Source of the DNA: Closterium sp. Naga37s-1
Taxonomy: Eukaryota > Streptophyta > Zygnematophyceae > Desmidiales > Closteriaceae
Length of the DNA: 64,000 nt
Assembly (NCBI GenBank): GCA_947471745.1
Contig: CANJKZ010000142.1
Coordinates: 558,001 to 622,000, forward strand
Direction of reading: 5' to 3'
The notes under the pieces were generated by a model. It did not search any database, was not told the DNA's origin, and saw only the letters and a list, made by a program, of their open reading frames with translations. Position 1 is the stretch's first letter; each line of letters opens with the position of its first letter. Both the position numbers and the translations under genes were made by a program. This document shows, piece after piece, positions 31,263 to 42,584 of the stretch.

Positions 31263-33016
31263 TCAAGAAGTAAGTAAGTGAGGCACAGTAGGCACAAGGC
31301 CTAGAACAGTACAGAAACGCTGATGATCACAAGGCTGAAGTGCCTTGGTGAAGACATCAGCAGTGTTGGCCCGAGTGGCCACGTAAGCAAGACGAAGCTG
31401 ACCACGCTGCTGCAACTCTCGAGCAAGTAACGCAGAGCGATGTGCTTCGTCCTGTGCTCCAGTCTGTGCTCCTGACACAAGGCAATCATGGCCTTGTTGT
31501 CGACGTATAGCACTGGAGGAGAACGAGGCGGCTCTCCCAGGTCGGTCAGTAGGTAGGTGAGCCAGCGTAACTCCTGTGCAGCCATGGCCCCTGCGTAGAT
31601 CTCAGCCTCACAGCTGGAGCTGAGAACAGAAGATGAGAGGGTAGACCGCCAAGAAACAGAGCCGGAGCCAAGGCTGAAGGTGTAACCCTGTGACGACCGC
31701 TGCGTAGCCAAGTCGTCAGCCGAGGAAGCGTCTGCGTGACCAGTGAGGACAACTCGAGTCCGTCCTCCAAGCACGAGCCCCATGCCCGACATACTGCACA
31801 AGTAGCGCAACACCCTCTTAGCGGCATCCATGTGCTCCTTCCGGTGTCTCCCAGGAGCGACATAGCGTGCCCGAATGCTAAGAGGGTAGGCAAGGTCAGG
31901 TCGAGTGCAGGTCATCAGGTACATGAGGCAGCCCACAAGCTCTGGGTATAGACCACTTGGCTCTATGGACTCGTCCGAAGGTGGAGATAAGAGCGAGTGG
32001 CGAGTAGGCAGAGGAGTGTGCTGTGGCGAGGAGTACGTGAAGCCGAAGCGCTGAAGGACCTGCTGCACCATGTGTGACTGAGTCAAGGTAATGGTGCGCT
32101 GTGCTCTGTCCCGGGTGATCCGCAAGCCAAGATAGCTGGTCAGCTCACCCAGGTCTGTGCACGTGTGTCTCTTATGCAGCTCCGACTTTACGTGGGCGAG
32201 TCCCTCAGTGTCAGCAGTAGCAAAGACCAAGTCGTCGACGTATACGAGAACGTAGAACGGCGGCAGAGAGGTGTCAGTGCGTAGAAACAGCGACGGGTCA
32301 GCAGTGGAAGGAGCAAACCCAAGAGCAGCAAGAGTCGTCCTCAGTGTGTCGTGCCACTCGCGGGGCGCCTGGCGGAGACCATAGACTGGCCGCCGGAGGC
32401 TCCACTGAGTACCAGCAGGAAACGACCCAGTGAAGCCAGGTGGGCGGCGCAACCAGATCTCCTCGTGCAGGCTGCCCTGTAGGAAAGCAGTGCTGAAGTC
32501 AAGAGAGTGAAGCTCGTAGTCACGCTGAGCGGCGACGTGCAGCAGAACCCGAAGAGTGGTCATCTTCGGAGTAGGGGAGAAGGTCTGAAAGAAGTCAACT
32601 CCCTCTCGCTGACTGAAGCCTCGTGCAACGTAACGCGCCTTGAAGACAGGCGGAGAACCCGGCGGCCGCTTCACCCTGAAAATCCACATGCCACTGACAA
32701 TGTTCGCTCCAGATGGGGGAACCTCGTCGACGTAGGTGCCTGTGGACTTCCAGGAAGCCATCTCTGCGTCCATGGCTGTCTGCCACTGAGAGGAGTAGGG
32801 ACCCTCTATCGCCTCTGCGTAAGAGCGCGGGGTCGGGATGTCTGGTGCATCCGGGTCTCCCTCATGTGCAAGCAGCATGGACACGAGATGAGGTAAAGCA
32901 GCGGCAAAGCACTCAAACTCCTCCTGTCTGTCCTCAAGGACGTCCGTGCCAAGAGCACACTCACCCCCGACGGACGGACGGAGGACAGACAGACTCAGAC
33001 TTAGACTCAGCAACAA
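31263..33016 (-). pseudogene. Element F reverse transcriptase and RNase H
   Basis: Reverse transcriptase is complete: GMWIFRVKRPPG, FKARYVARGFSQ, LDFSTAFLQGS, YGLRQAPREW, YVDDLVFA, then the connection region (DLGELTSYLGLRITRD, GCLMYLMTCTRPDLAY). RNase H retains GHADAS, SSCEAEIYA and YVDNKA. The last segment (ELQQRGQLRLAYVATRANTADVFTKAL) is in another frame, so there is a small indel near 31430. This is the best template in the window for judging what the other copies have lost. Confidence 0.88.
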
Positions 33017-34249
33017 AACTAGCGGCGTAGTCTAGACGATAGGCGGCAGTAAAGTCAACTAGCTCAGCAACTAGAGCAGACGCAGCAGTGGACTCAAACG
33101 AAGGGTTAGTGACAACAGTGGCCAGGAGACGCGTGACAGTAGGACTAGCAGCACGAAGGGAGTCAGACTCCGGGTCCGGACCGTCAGGAAAAGAGGACGC
33201 AGGAGGAGACGGCAGAGGGACACGCTCCAGAGTAGTGGAAGGACGAAGTGCCATCAGGTGCGTGCCGGGGACAGCAGGAGGACGCTGACGCGGAACATGA
33301 CGACCAGTGCGGGCAGCTCGAACTGGCGACGCAGGACGAGACTCAGGCGACACAGGACGAGACTCAGGCTCACGACGCTCCGTAAGACCTCTAGTCGGCC
33401 CAGAAAAAGGAGAAGGACCAGGCAGTGGAGAGGCTGGCTGTAACTGTGACTGCGACTGGTCAGGCGGTGGACTCAGTAAGGGAGGAGTAGGACCAGTAGA
33501 AAGTGGGAGACCAAGAACCTGCTGAAGGAGCGGAACGTAGTACGGCCGCGGCCGCGCAGCGCCTCCTGAAACAGCAGAGACAGCACCAGTACCCCCAGCT
33601 CCAGGGTCTCCAGCTCCAACTCCCGCAGCACCACCAGCTCCAGCACCTCCAGCAGCAACAGCTCCAGCACATCCAGCTCGACCTCCTGCAGCACCACCAG
33701 CCCCAGCAGCTCCAGTACCTCCAGTACGAGCACCTCCGGGACCAGCGGCTCCAGCACCTCCAGCAGCTCCAGCACCAGCAGTACCCCCAACAGCTCCAGC
33801 AGCTCCAGATCCTCCAGCAGCTCCAGCACCAGCAGTACCTCCAGCAGCTCCCGCTCCAGCAGCACCTCGCTGGCGTCTCCAGCGGCGAGCAAACCACTCT
33901 CGCAGCTTCGGTGGAGAGAGAGGCTCCCGCCGAGACGAGGCACCTGCAGGAACTCCAGCAGACTCAGCACCCCCAGTCTCAGCAACCGCAGGCTTAGCAC
34001 CCCCAGACTCAGCACCCCCAGGCTCAGCACCCACAGGCTCCGCTCCCCCAGGCTCCGCGCCCTCAGACTCAGCAACCCCAGGCTCAGTACCCCCATACTC
34101 GACACGCTCAGGCTCAGCACCCCCAGGCTCCACACTCTCAGGCTCAGCACCCCCAGGATCCGCACGCTCAGGCTCAGCACCCCCAGGCTCCTCACGCTCA
34201 GGCTCAGCACCCCCAGCAGCACCACCCCCAGTAGCAGCACCAGAGTCAA
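33017..34249 (-). pseudogene. Element F integrase-RT linker
   Basis: Low-complexity linker of GGAEPERxEPGGAEP units and long Gly/Ala/Thr runs (33560-34230), then PLLQQVLGL and the LVAELVDFTAAYRLDYA block before reverse transcriptase. It lies in one long frame (32961-34721) that is offset from the integrase frame. Confidence 0.7.
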
Positions 34250-36197
34250 CCGCTACCTCGACAGGCTCGACAGCGTCTACCTGGGACACACCTGAGGGAG
34301 CAGGACCCTGAGGGGGGAGGGGGTCTACCGGAGGAGGACCTGGTGCAAGGAAGAGCGACAGGGGGGGGGAGAGAAGCAGTGCGGTAGGGGAAGAGACGGT
34401 AAAAGGGAACCGACTCGTCGAACGTGACGTCCTGAGAGGGCAGGACACAGCGCGAGGTGGGGTGGTAGAACTGCCAGCCAGGCGCGTCAGGGACAAAGCC
34501 AAGGAAGACGCAGGGAATAGCACGGGCCGAGAGCTTGTCCGTGGTAGTATCGCGGACAAAGGCACGAGAACCCCAGACCCGAAACACTGACGCATCGCCA
34601 ACCTTCCCCGTCCAACGCAGTGTGGGCGAGGTCTCCGGCAAGGAGACACGGGGCCAGAGGTTGAGCCGATGCGCAGCGTATCGGACCGCAAACGGCCACA
34701 GAAAATGGGGGGCAGCCGCATGGACCATGGAGGTACGAGCGACCTCCATGACTAAGCCAATGCGGCGCTCAGCAATCCCATTCTGCTGCGGTGAGGCCGG
34801 GAGCGTGAACGTCTGGCGAATGCCCTTCCCACGACAAAAGTCCCGCAGAAAGTCAGAGGCAAACTCACCAACTCTGTCAGAGTGCAGACGCAGGACGGGA
34901 AAGTCCGTCCCGAAACGCTCGCGGAGCTAGAGACGGGAAGCGCGGATCCAGGGGATCAAAACATTAGGGACCTCACCCTTGGTGCGCAAGGGGAGACAGT
35001 GGTGTAACGCGTGTAGTCGTCAACTACCAGCAAAAAGTACCGCTCGCGGTCCTGTCCACGAACGCGGGCTGGGCCCCACAGGTCCATGTGGAGTGTCTGC
35101 AGAGGAGCAGTCGTCGGGGGAAACGAGTAGGAGTGAGGAGCGACGCACTGCCGCCCCTCGACACAGGGAAGGCAGGGAGGGGCAGGCGAGGGTGGGAGAG
35201 GAGGAAGAGTCTCTGGAAGTCCAGAGACAAGGAATTGTCGGTTCATGCCACGAAGGCGCTATACCGAGGGGTGACCAAGACGGTGGTGCCAAAGCACGGT
35301 CTGGTGCGACAGAGCGCGACACGAGCAGGGGGCCGCTAGCTGACCTGACGCAAACGCAGACGCAGACGCAGCTACCGGAGGGGACACAGTAGTCAGTGTG
35401 TACAGACTCGAGCCAGGCGCACGGGTGAACGTGGCCAGGTGCCGACCAGTCCGGGAGCACGTACAGTGGGTCACACGCTGACCTCCAGGAGTGAACTGGT
35501 CAACCCACACATCCTGGAGGTCAGCTCCACTCACCAAGTTCGTAGAGAACGAGGGGAGGTGAAGACCTGACAGTGAGCCAGACGGGACAGCCGGACACGG
35601 CAGGACCGTGGAGGAGTGCGCAAGGACCGGGCCCCCAGAGGGGTCCGCCAGGGAGACTGCAACCGGCCGACTGAGCGGCGTGAGTGTGGTGCTGTCGCGA
35701 AAGAAGGAGCGGGAAGCTCCTGAGTCAAGTGTGAAGGTGTGCAAGGCCTCAGCAGGCGCAGTACCTGAGAGAGCAGACTCACCAGCACTTGGAGCAGCAG
35801 ACTCACTAGCACCTAGAGCAACAGCCTCACCAGCACCTGGAGCAGTAGACTCTATACCTGGGTCGGGCGGCACACACAGGTAACAGTCACCCTCAGCACT
35901 AGTAGACACAGCATACATGGCAGCAAGGATAGCATCAAGGTCTAGAGCAAAGATATCAACATTCTGCCTAAGCAGATCAGCCCAGCTAGGGAGCTCAGGA
36001 GCGTCAGGAAACTGCGCGCGCCAGGCGTCAGACAGGCGACCGAAACAGCGCTGCGACGTGTGTGGCCCTCCGCACGTCTCCCCACGGCGCCCACCGGTGC
36101 GGAGAACGTAAGTGCAGGGACCAGCACCCCCAGACCTCCCACGCCCAGCGTACCACTCACGAAGCTGCTGAGGCGACGGGGTCTCACGGGAACGCTG
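34250..36197 (-). pseudogene. Element F protease and integrase
   Basis: Continues the gag frame after an in-frame TAG at 36198-36200. Variant zinc knuckle C-x13-C-x3-H-x4-C (PCTYVLRTG...TCGGPHTSQRC), protease (LDSGASRSFF), HHRLGHPS, integrase core with DxWGP, HSDRVGEF (second Gly of the usual GGEF is Val) and NGIAERR. Stops at 35259 (TAG) and 34927-34929 (CAG to TAG) and at least one frameshift interrupt it. Confidence 0.85.
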
Positions 36198-37253
36198 CTA
36201 CTGCTGGCGCTGGCTACCGCCGAAGCCTCCACGCTGCGCAGCTCCACCCCGACCAACACCACCGCCGCCGCAACCTCCAGCTCCGCTGCCACTGCCTCCA
36301 CCACTCCTGCCGCTGCCTCCACCACCGCTGCCGCTGCCTCCACCACCTCCACCGCCACCACCGACACCCCCACCCCCGCCACCACCCTTGCCTCCACCCC
36401 CACTCCCTCCGCCTCCTCCACCGCCACCACCGCCGCCCCCGCCGTCCCCTCCACCACCCTTGCCCCCCTTGCCCTTGCCACTGCGGCGCCTCTCACTAGG
36501 AGCAGACGCAGCCCCGACCTGCTCGGTGCCAACGAGGTCGACAGCAGCAGCAGAAGCAACAGAGGGCAGAAGGGGAACGGGGGAACACCCCTCAAAGAAA
36601 GGGACGCGAGGGTCGCCGCAAGAAGCACCTACAGCAACTATACTCTTCTCAGCTGCAGTGAGGCGCTCCTCCAGCAGGTCAACGGTGAGCTTGGTGGGGC
36701 AAAGGGAGAGAAAGTGGTCCCTGACTGAGCAAAGGGAGTCAGGGAGACGGGTGACTAGGTAGAAGAGGGTGATGTACATGGGGGGGGGGGGGTTCTTGGC
36801 GCAGAACTCGGAGGGAAGGGCAACGCGGTAGCGGGCATCACTAGTGCGGAGGTGGGTAATGAGGTCAGCGACTGTGGCAAAGGCGGCCAGGTCAGGGAAC
36901 AGGTACGGTAGCATGAGGCGGCTGAGGGCAGCAGTGGCAGGGGAGGAGTAGCGCGCGACGACATCGTCATACAAAGACTTAGCAGTCTTGTACTGGCCAA
37001 AGTGCGCGCGCTCAGCAGACGGCAGGTGACTACGAACAGCAAGGCGAGCAACAGCGTCACGAGTAGTCCACTGCGAGCGAGGTGTACTGTCAGCATCGGC
37101 AGCAGGTGCAGCAGAGGCGCCGGACGTGAGATAAAAAAGAGAGACTCCGTCCTTAGAATCGCACTGAAGAAACAGCTGCAGATCATCTACCCAGACATTG
37201 AAGTCAACTGCACGACCCTCAGCATCGAAGGTAAGAACCGTAGGGCTAGCCAT
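36198..37253 (-). pseudogene. Element F gag
   Basis: Starts at MASPTVLTFDAEGRAVDF (ATG at 37253-37251). The frame is open upstream to 37544, but that part is leader repeat. Continuous through the C-run that breaks element 3 gag (CAKNPPPPMYITLFYL), then poly-Gly, ending in a TAG replacing CAG in a Gln run. Confidence 0.87.
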
Positions 37254-37923
37254 GGCGGCAGTAGCAGCAGTGGCAGCAGTAGCAGCAGTAGCAGCAGAAA
37301 CAACAGTAGCAGCAGGAGCAGCGCGGGCAAGGCAGCGCGGCTCAGTAGGGCAGTGCGGCGCGGCTCGGTAGGGGGGCGCGGCTCGGCTGGGCGGCGCGGC
37401 TCGGCGGAGCGGCGCGGCTCGGCTGGGCGGCGCTGCTCGGTCAGCAGGCCGGCGCGGGTAGCGCGCGTAGGGCAGGTGCTCACCAGGGGCGAGCAGGGCA
37501 GGCGCGACGGCGGGGCCGCAACAGGCGGCGACGGCGGCGGCCACGACGGTGGGGCCGCGACGGTGGCTGCAGGCGCGACGGCAGCAGGGCAGGGCCGCGA
37601 AGATGGCAGGGCCGCGACGTGGGGCGGCAGGGCAGGGCCGCGACGTAGGGCGGCAGGGCAGGGCCGCGACGTAGGGCGGCAGGGCAGGGCAGGGCCGTGA
37701 CGGGCGGCAAGGCAGGGCCGCGACGGGCGGCGGGTCAGGCCGCGACGGGCGGCGACAAGGAAGGGCCGCGACGGGCGGCTAGGTCAGGGCTGCGACGGGC
37801 CGTTAGGGCAGGGTCGCGACGGGCTGCAGCAGGGCAGGGCGTGCGACGGCGCAGGTGAGGCAAGCGCGATAGCGCGCTTTGGGCAGGTAGGAAAAAAATT
37901 TAGTGGTGGGCCCTAAAAAAATC

Positions 37924-37953
37924 GTTCCCACTAGGGAACCTGCTCTGAAACCA
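37924..37953 (-). promoter_or_regulatory. Primer site and post-PBS stem-loop of element F
   Basis: On the minus strand, TGGTTTCAGAGC from 37953, then GTTCCC (37939-37934), loop TAGT, GGGAAC (37929-37924). Confidence 0.82.
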
Positions 37954-38083
37954 TGTGAAAGTGAAAGCGAGGAATGAATGAACTAGCAAGCAGGTGGGTA
38001 CAAGTAGGAAAACCTAGAAGTGTTGTACCCAATATAAACTACCTCACTACAGCCTACACAAACTATAGCATATAAGTTTGACA
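37954..38083 (-). repeat. 5' LTR of element F
   Basis: 130 bp, four substitutions from the copy at 30903-31032. It carries the GGGTACAA/TTGTACCC inverted repeat. Confidence 0.93.
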
Positions 38084-40695
38084 GGAGGGACTGCCACTTC
38101 AGCGGGCACACGATCACCGCATAGAGTTAGAATTGGGGGCACAGCCAACCGTACAGCGACAGTTCAGACTGACACTGCCCGAGCTCGACGAACTGAGGAA
38201 GCAGTTAGGTTACCTTTTAGAGAAAAAAATCATCCGACCGAGCTCATCACCATTCGCCGTACCGATACTGTTCACACCGAAGAAAGACGAAGGGTTTCGC
38301 ATGTGTATCGACTACAAAGCACTGAATAGGGTAATAGTCAAGCCGCGATACCCCATTCCCCGCGCCGACGAACTGATAGATCAACTGCGAACAACACGGG
38401 TCTTTTCGAAAATTGACTTACGAGGAGGTTACCATCAGATTAGGGTCGAACCATCGGACTGCGCCAAGACGGCATTTAGGACTAGGTACGGGTCATTCGA
38501 GTACTCCGTGATGCCATTCGGGCTGACCAACGCACCGGCGACATTTCAGATGACCATGAACTAGGTGTTTAGTCCACTCTTAGATAATTGCGTGATAGTT
38601 TACCTCGACGACATCCTCGTCTATAGTCGCGATAAGCAGCAGCACTTAGCAGATCTGGAAGCAGTATTCAAAGTATAAGACGAGCACTGCCTACTGACCA
38701 AGGGTTCCAAGTGCGAGTTTTTTCAGGACAGGCTAGAATTTTTGGGGCACGTTATTTCGGAGGCTGGAGTTGAGATCGACCCAAAGAAGCTGGACACGGT
38801 TAAAGCATGGCACCCCCCGACAAATATCACGGAGCGGCATAGTTTTTTAGGGTTCGTTAATTATGTGCGTCGGTTCGTCCCCGACATGGCGCGGTTAACA
38901 ACCCCACTGACGGATCTGCTACGGAAGGGGGTCGCTTTTACATGGGGGGAGAAAGAGCATGCTGCCTTCTCTGCCCTGAAAAATGTTCACTGATCACCGC
39001 CCGTACTGCGCATCGCCGACCCACACCGCCCTTTCGAGGTAGTTACAGACGCAAGCGACATCGCCATCGGAGCCGTACTACTACAGGATTTCGGCAACGG
39101 TTTACAGCCCATCGCATACGAGTCACGAAAACTGCATCCGCCCGAGAAGAATTACTCGATACACGACCGCGAAATGCTCGCGATCGTGCATGCATTCAAA
39201 GTGTGGCGCTGTTTCTTGACCGGCGCAGCCGTGACAATACGGACATACCACAAATAACTACAGTACCTACGCGCACAGCCCCACCTCAACCCACGACAGA
39301 TCCGCTGGCTCGATTTCCTCAAGTCAAACTTCCACTACACGGTCACCTACAAAAAAGGGGCATCGAACATTGCCGACGCACTGACCCGCCCCACTGCCCA
39401 AATCCACGCCGTACTACTCGCCCAGACCAGCCCGCTACTAACAGGACTATTTACCCACGGCTATCAAGCCGACCCGTTCTTCACAGGTGGAAATTCGCAG
39501 CAGCAAAAGGGGGTTTATTACGTAAAAGCCGGCACCGACCGCATCTGGGTACCGGGCTACACTTTACTATGGGAGCTGTTACTACAGGAGGCACACGACG
39601 GGGTTACCTCAGGACATTTTGGAGTAGAGAAAACACGGCAGCAGCTGCAGCGGTATTACTACTGGCCCGAAATGCTGACCGACGTGCAACGACACGTGGC
39701 ATCGTGTCCCACCTGCCAGCTCATGAAGTCATCACGAAAGCGGCCGGCATGACAATTGCAACCGATACCACCCCCAGAGCGTGCTTGGCAGCAAGTGACG
39801 ATATACTTCGTCACGGGGTTACCAGCTGGAGCAAGTGAGAATGACGCGATCCTGGTCGTCGTTGATCGGCTGGCCAAAATGGCACATTTCGCAGCCTGCA
39901 AGAAATCGATCACAGCCGAAGAAACAACCCGCCTCTTCATCTCCACCGTCGTTCGACTGCACGGGATTCCAGCATCGATCATTAGCGATCGCGATACGAA
40001 ATTCACCAGCAACTTCTGGCGGAACCTGTGGCAGCAGTTCGGCACGCGACTACAGTTCAGTACTTCGTACCACCCCGAGACCGACGGACAGACAGAACGG
40101 ACAAACCAGACCATGGAAGCCACGTGCGACGACCCGACCACCTGGGAACAACAACTGCCACTCATCGAGTTCGCATACAACAACTTGCCATCCGCCACGA
40201 CCCAACAGTCGCCGTTTTTTCCTGAACTACGGACAAGACCCCACAGTATCCATGACTCCGAATCCCGACAACCCGGTGCCACGCGCACAACAGTTCGCAG
40301 AGGTTTTACAAGCAACACGGACCCGAGCAGCAGACGCAATAAAAAAATCAAACATCATCGCTAAGCGCAACGCCGACCGCCACCGCCGACCCGTCACTTA
40401 CCAGCCCGACGACCTCGTGCTACTCGACACTTAAAACCTGTGCCTGCCCATCACCCCAAAACTCCGCCCCCGATATTGCGGGCCATTTCGCATCAGCCAC
40501 ATGATCACACCCGTCACCGCCCACCTCCTCCTCCCTGCTGACTGGTACGTCAGCCCGTCATTCCACGTCAGCCTGCTTCGCCCATACGTACCATCCACCA
40601 GCCAACTGCCTCGCAACCGCCCAGCCAGCATGACACGACCGCCAACAGAGCCTATCATCATGCCCGAGAAAATCTTGAGCCACCGAGTTCGTGAT
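38084..40695 (+). pseudogene. Gypsy-1 reverse transcriptase, RNase H and integrase
   Basis: Reverse transcriptase is nearly complete ([54 protein letters not shown], intact YLDD at 38601-38612). RNase H follows (VTDASDIAIGAVLLQ, DREMLAIVHA), then the integrase HHCC region (H-x3-GHFG...CPTCQ, about 39590-39720) and core. In the integrase core the first catalytic Asp is changed: TIYFVTGLP stands where the family has D-F-V. The second Asp (SDRDTKF) and the Glu (TDGQTERTNQ) remain. In-frame stops at 38562, about 38678, 38991, 39255 and 39749, plus frameshifts, make it non-functional. Confidence 0.88.
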
Positions 40696-40803
40696 TGTCA
40701 GACTTTATAGTCTTAGTGATGTGTGTCATATGGGGTACAATAGTTAGGGTTAGGTTTATGTACCCCAACCAACCTTAGTAAAACCATCCTTCTATTCTTG
40801 ACA
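40696..40803 (+). repeat. 5' LTR of element D
   Basis: 108 bp, TGTCAGAC...TTCTTGACA, with a perfect 8-bp inverted repeat GGGGTACA (40732-40739) / TGTACCCC (40759-40766) around TTAGGGTTAGG. Confidence 0.94.
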
Positions 40804-40836
40804 TGGCATCACCTAGGTTAGGATCCTGTGGGATCC
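40804..40836 (+). promoter_or_regulatory. Primer site and post-PBS stem-loop of element D
   Basis: TGGCATCACC at 40804 only partly matches the iMet primer site, so primer identity is uncertain. It is followed by GGATCC (40821-40826), loop TGTG, GGATCC (40831-40836). Confidence 0.7.
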
Positions 40837-41525
40837 CGTTCCTCTCGTTTACGACCGTAGCACCCGAGCCTGTCCCGTACCCTAGTGCCCGTTACGCCCG
40901 TACTGTCCCCTAACGCCTTTCGCGCTCGTCTCTCTCGTGCCCTAGCGCCCGCTGCGCCTGTCGTCGCGTCGCCCCTGCTGTCCCGTCCCGTCCCGTCGCC
41001 CCTGCTGTCCTGTCGCGTCGCCCCCTGCTGTCCCGTCGAGTCGCGCCTGTCCCTGCTGTCCCGTCGCGTCGCGCTGTCCCGCTGCGTCGCGCCGTCCGTC
41101 CCGTCCCGTCTCGTCCGCGTCGCGCTTCCCATCTCGTCCTGTCGCACGCGCCCCGTGCGCCCTGCCCGTCCGTCGCGCCCCGTGCGCCCTGCCCGTCCGT
41201 CGCGCCCCCACTGAGCCCTGCCCGTCTGTCGCGCCCCGTGCGCCCTGCCCGTCCGTCGCGCCCCCGCTGCGCCCTGCCCGTCCGTCGCGCCCCCGCTGCG
41301 CCCTGCCCGTCCGTTGCGCCCCGTGCGCCCTGCCCGTCCGACTCGCCCCCGCTGCGCCCTCCCCGTCCGTAGCGCCCCGTGCGCCCTGCCCGTCCGCGCC
41401 TGCCGCGCCCGTCCCAGCCAGTCGCGTCCTGTCCCGTCGCGTCGCACTGTCTGTCACGCCCTACGCATGCCCCTTCAGGCGTTTAGGGTTTCGGCAACAA
41501 CAGTTCCCACCTCTTCATTTCCGCT
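40837..41525 (+). repeat. GC-rich untranslated leader of element D
   Basis: Imperfect tandem repeats of CCGTCCGTCGCGCCCC(GTG)CGCCCTG type (about 41140-41400) and shorter CTGTCCCGTCGCGTCG units upstream. I see no homology to a protein. Confidence 0.75.
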
Positions 41526-42584
41526 ATGGCGACCCCTAGGGTCCTGCGCTTTGACGCCGAGGGTAGGCCGCTTGAGTTCTCCGTCTGGCTCCTGCGTGCG
41601 CGCCGCCTTTTAGAGAGTCAGGTTCGGGCAAATGAGTCTCTGTGGGCGCACGCTTCTGGCGACCTTCCTAAGCCCGACGATCGTGCACCTTTAGGCACTG
41701 ACCCTAGCACTGCAGACAGAAACCGTTATGCACGCCAGCGTGCTGACCTCACAGCGTGGAAGTCGCGTGACGCTGCAGCCAGCATCGCCCTCAGCAGCCT
41801 CCTCCCTGAGTCTGAGGAGACCCACTTCACTCAGGTTCGCACGGCTAGTGAGTTCCTGACTGCGATCAAGGCCCGCTACGCTACTCCCACCACTGTCTCT
41901 CTTGGTCGCCTATTCCTTCCGTTCCTGTTTCCTGACCTCGCCTCGTTTGAGCGCACTGCTGACTTGATCACTCATCTGCGCTCGCTCGATTCTAGCTACC
42001 GCGCTGCTTGCACTGACGCACAGCTTGCACTGCTCCCTCCCCCCATGGCGATTACTATCTATTTCATCGCCACTAGCCTCCCTGACCGCCTTGTCTCTGT
42101 CAGAATCCCAACCACTAGACCATTGGGATAAAAGGGCTTGTTTCAGTAGCGGGTCAGTATGCCCATAACCCCCCAGGCTAACAGGCCTGTAACCCTCCAA
42201 GGATCAATCGGGGATCTCACAGTGCAAGTCTTCTGACACCCCCCCACACTGGGAGGTCCAGGACTCGTCACAGCGGCAACGGCCTGCATGTGCATACACC
42301 GGGATTCGAACCCGAGAACGCTCTGATACCATGCCAGAATCCAAACCACTTAGACCATTGGGATAAAAGGGCTTGTTTCAATAGCGAGTTAGTGCGCCCA
42401 TAACCCCCCAGGCTAACAGGCATGTAACCCCCCAAGGATCAATCGAGGATCTCACAGTGCAAGTCTTCTGACAGTCTCGGTTCGTGACGCGCTTCTTCTG
42501 AAGCACCCCAGCAAGCTCACTATCGAGGTCCTTGAGTCGGCCCTCACGTCGAGAGCAACCTCCGCTCGGTAGCCTCTGCCTCTG
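41526..42584 (+). pseudogene. Element D gag, interrupted by the TRIM
   Basis: Starts MATPRVLRFDAEGRPLEF. The helical gag core runs to LPDRLVS at 42097, is cut by the TRIM, and resumes at 42479 as VRDALLLKHPSKLTIEVLESAL, matching the VRDHFLSVCPTTLTVDLLEKSL region of element 3. The reading frame is restored when the insertion and one GTCTC are removed. Confidence 0.85.
42098..42473 (-). mobile_element. TRIM-type miniature LTR retrotransposon with tRNA-like promoter boxes
   Basis: Two terminal repeats (42098-42238, 141 bp; 42332-42473, 142 bp; TGTCAGAA...TTCTG(A/G)CA on the minus strand) flank only 93 bp. The target duplication GTCTC is perfect (42093-42097, 42474-42478). On the minus strand the primer site TGGTATCAGAGC (42331-42320) is a perfect iMet match abutting the 5' LTR, and a polypurine tract (GTGTGGGGGGGG) abuts the 3' LTR. 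The LTR end carries an A-box-like TGGTCTAAGTGGTT (42358-42345); 46 nt on lies a perfect B box, GGTTCGAATCCC (42312-42301), within a T-arm-like stem. The first part resembles the 5' half of tRNA-Glu (TGGTCTAGTGGTTxGGATTC). Confidence 0.88.

Larger units (their letters stand above)
30903..38083 (-). mobile_element. Ty1/copia element F (minus strand)
   Basis: 7.2 kb, inserted in gypsy-1 with the duplication GGAGG (30898-30902 and 38084-38088). The two 130-bp LTRs differ at four positions. It is the only copia copy here with a full reverse transcriptase-RNase H region including YVDD. Frameshifts and TAG codons in gag, protease-integrase and linker disable it. Confidence 0.92.

Noticed and set aside
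37253..37544. N-terminal extension of element F gag
   Set aside because: The extra residues come from the leader repeat; the conserved gag start shared with elements 3 and D is at 37253.
42299..42358. A genuine tRNA gene in the TRIM
   Set aside because: A and B boxes are present, but there is no acceptor stem pairing or anticodon arm, and the primer site interrupts the would-be D/anticodon region.
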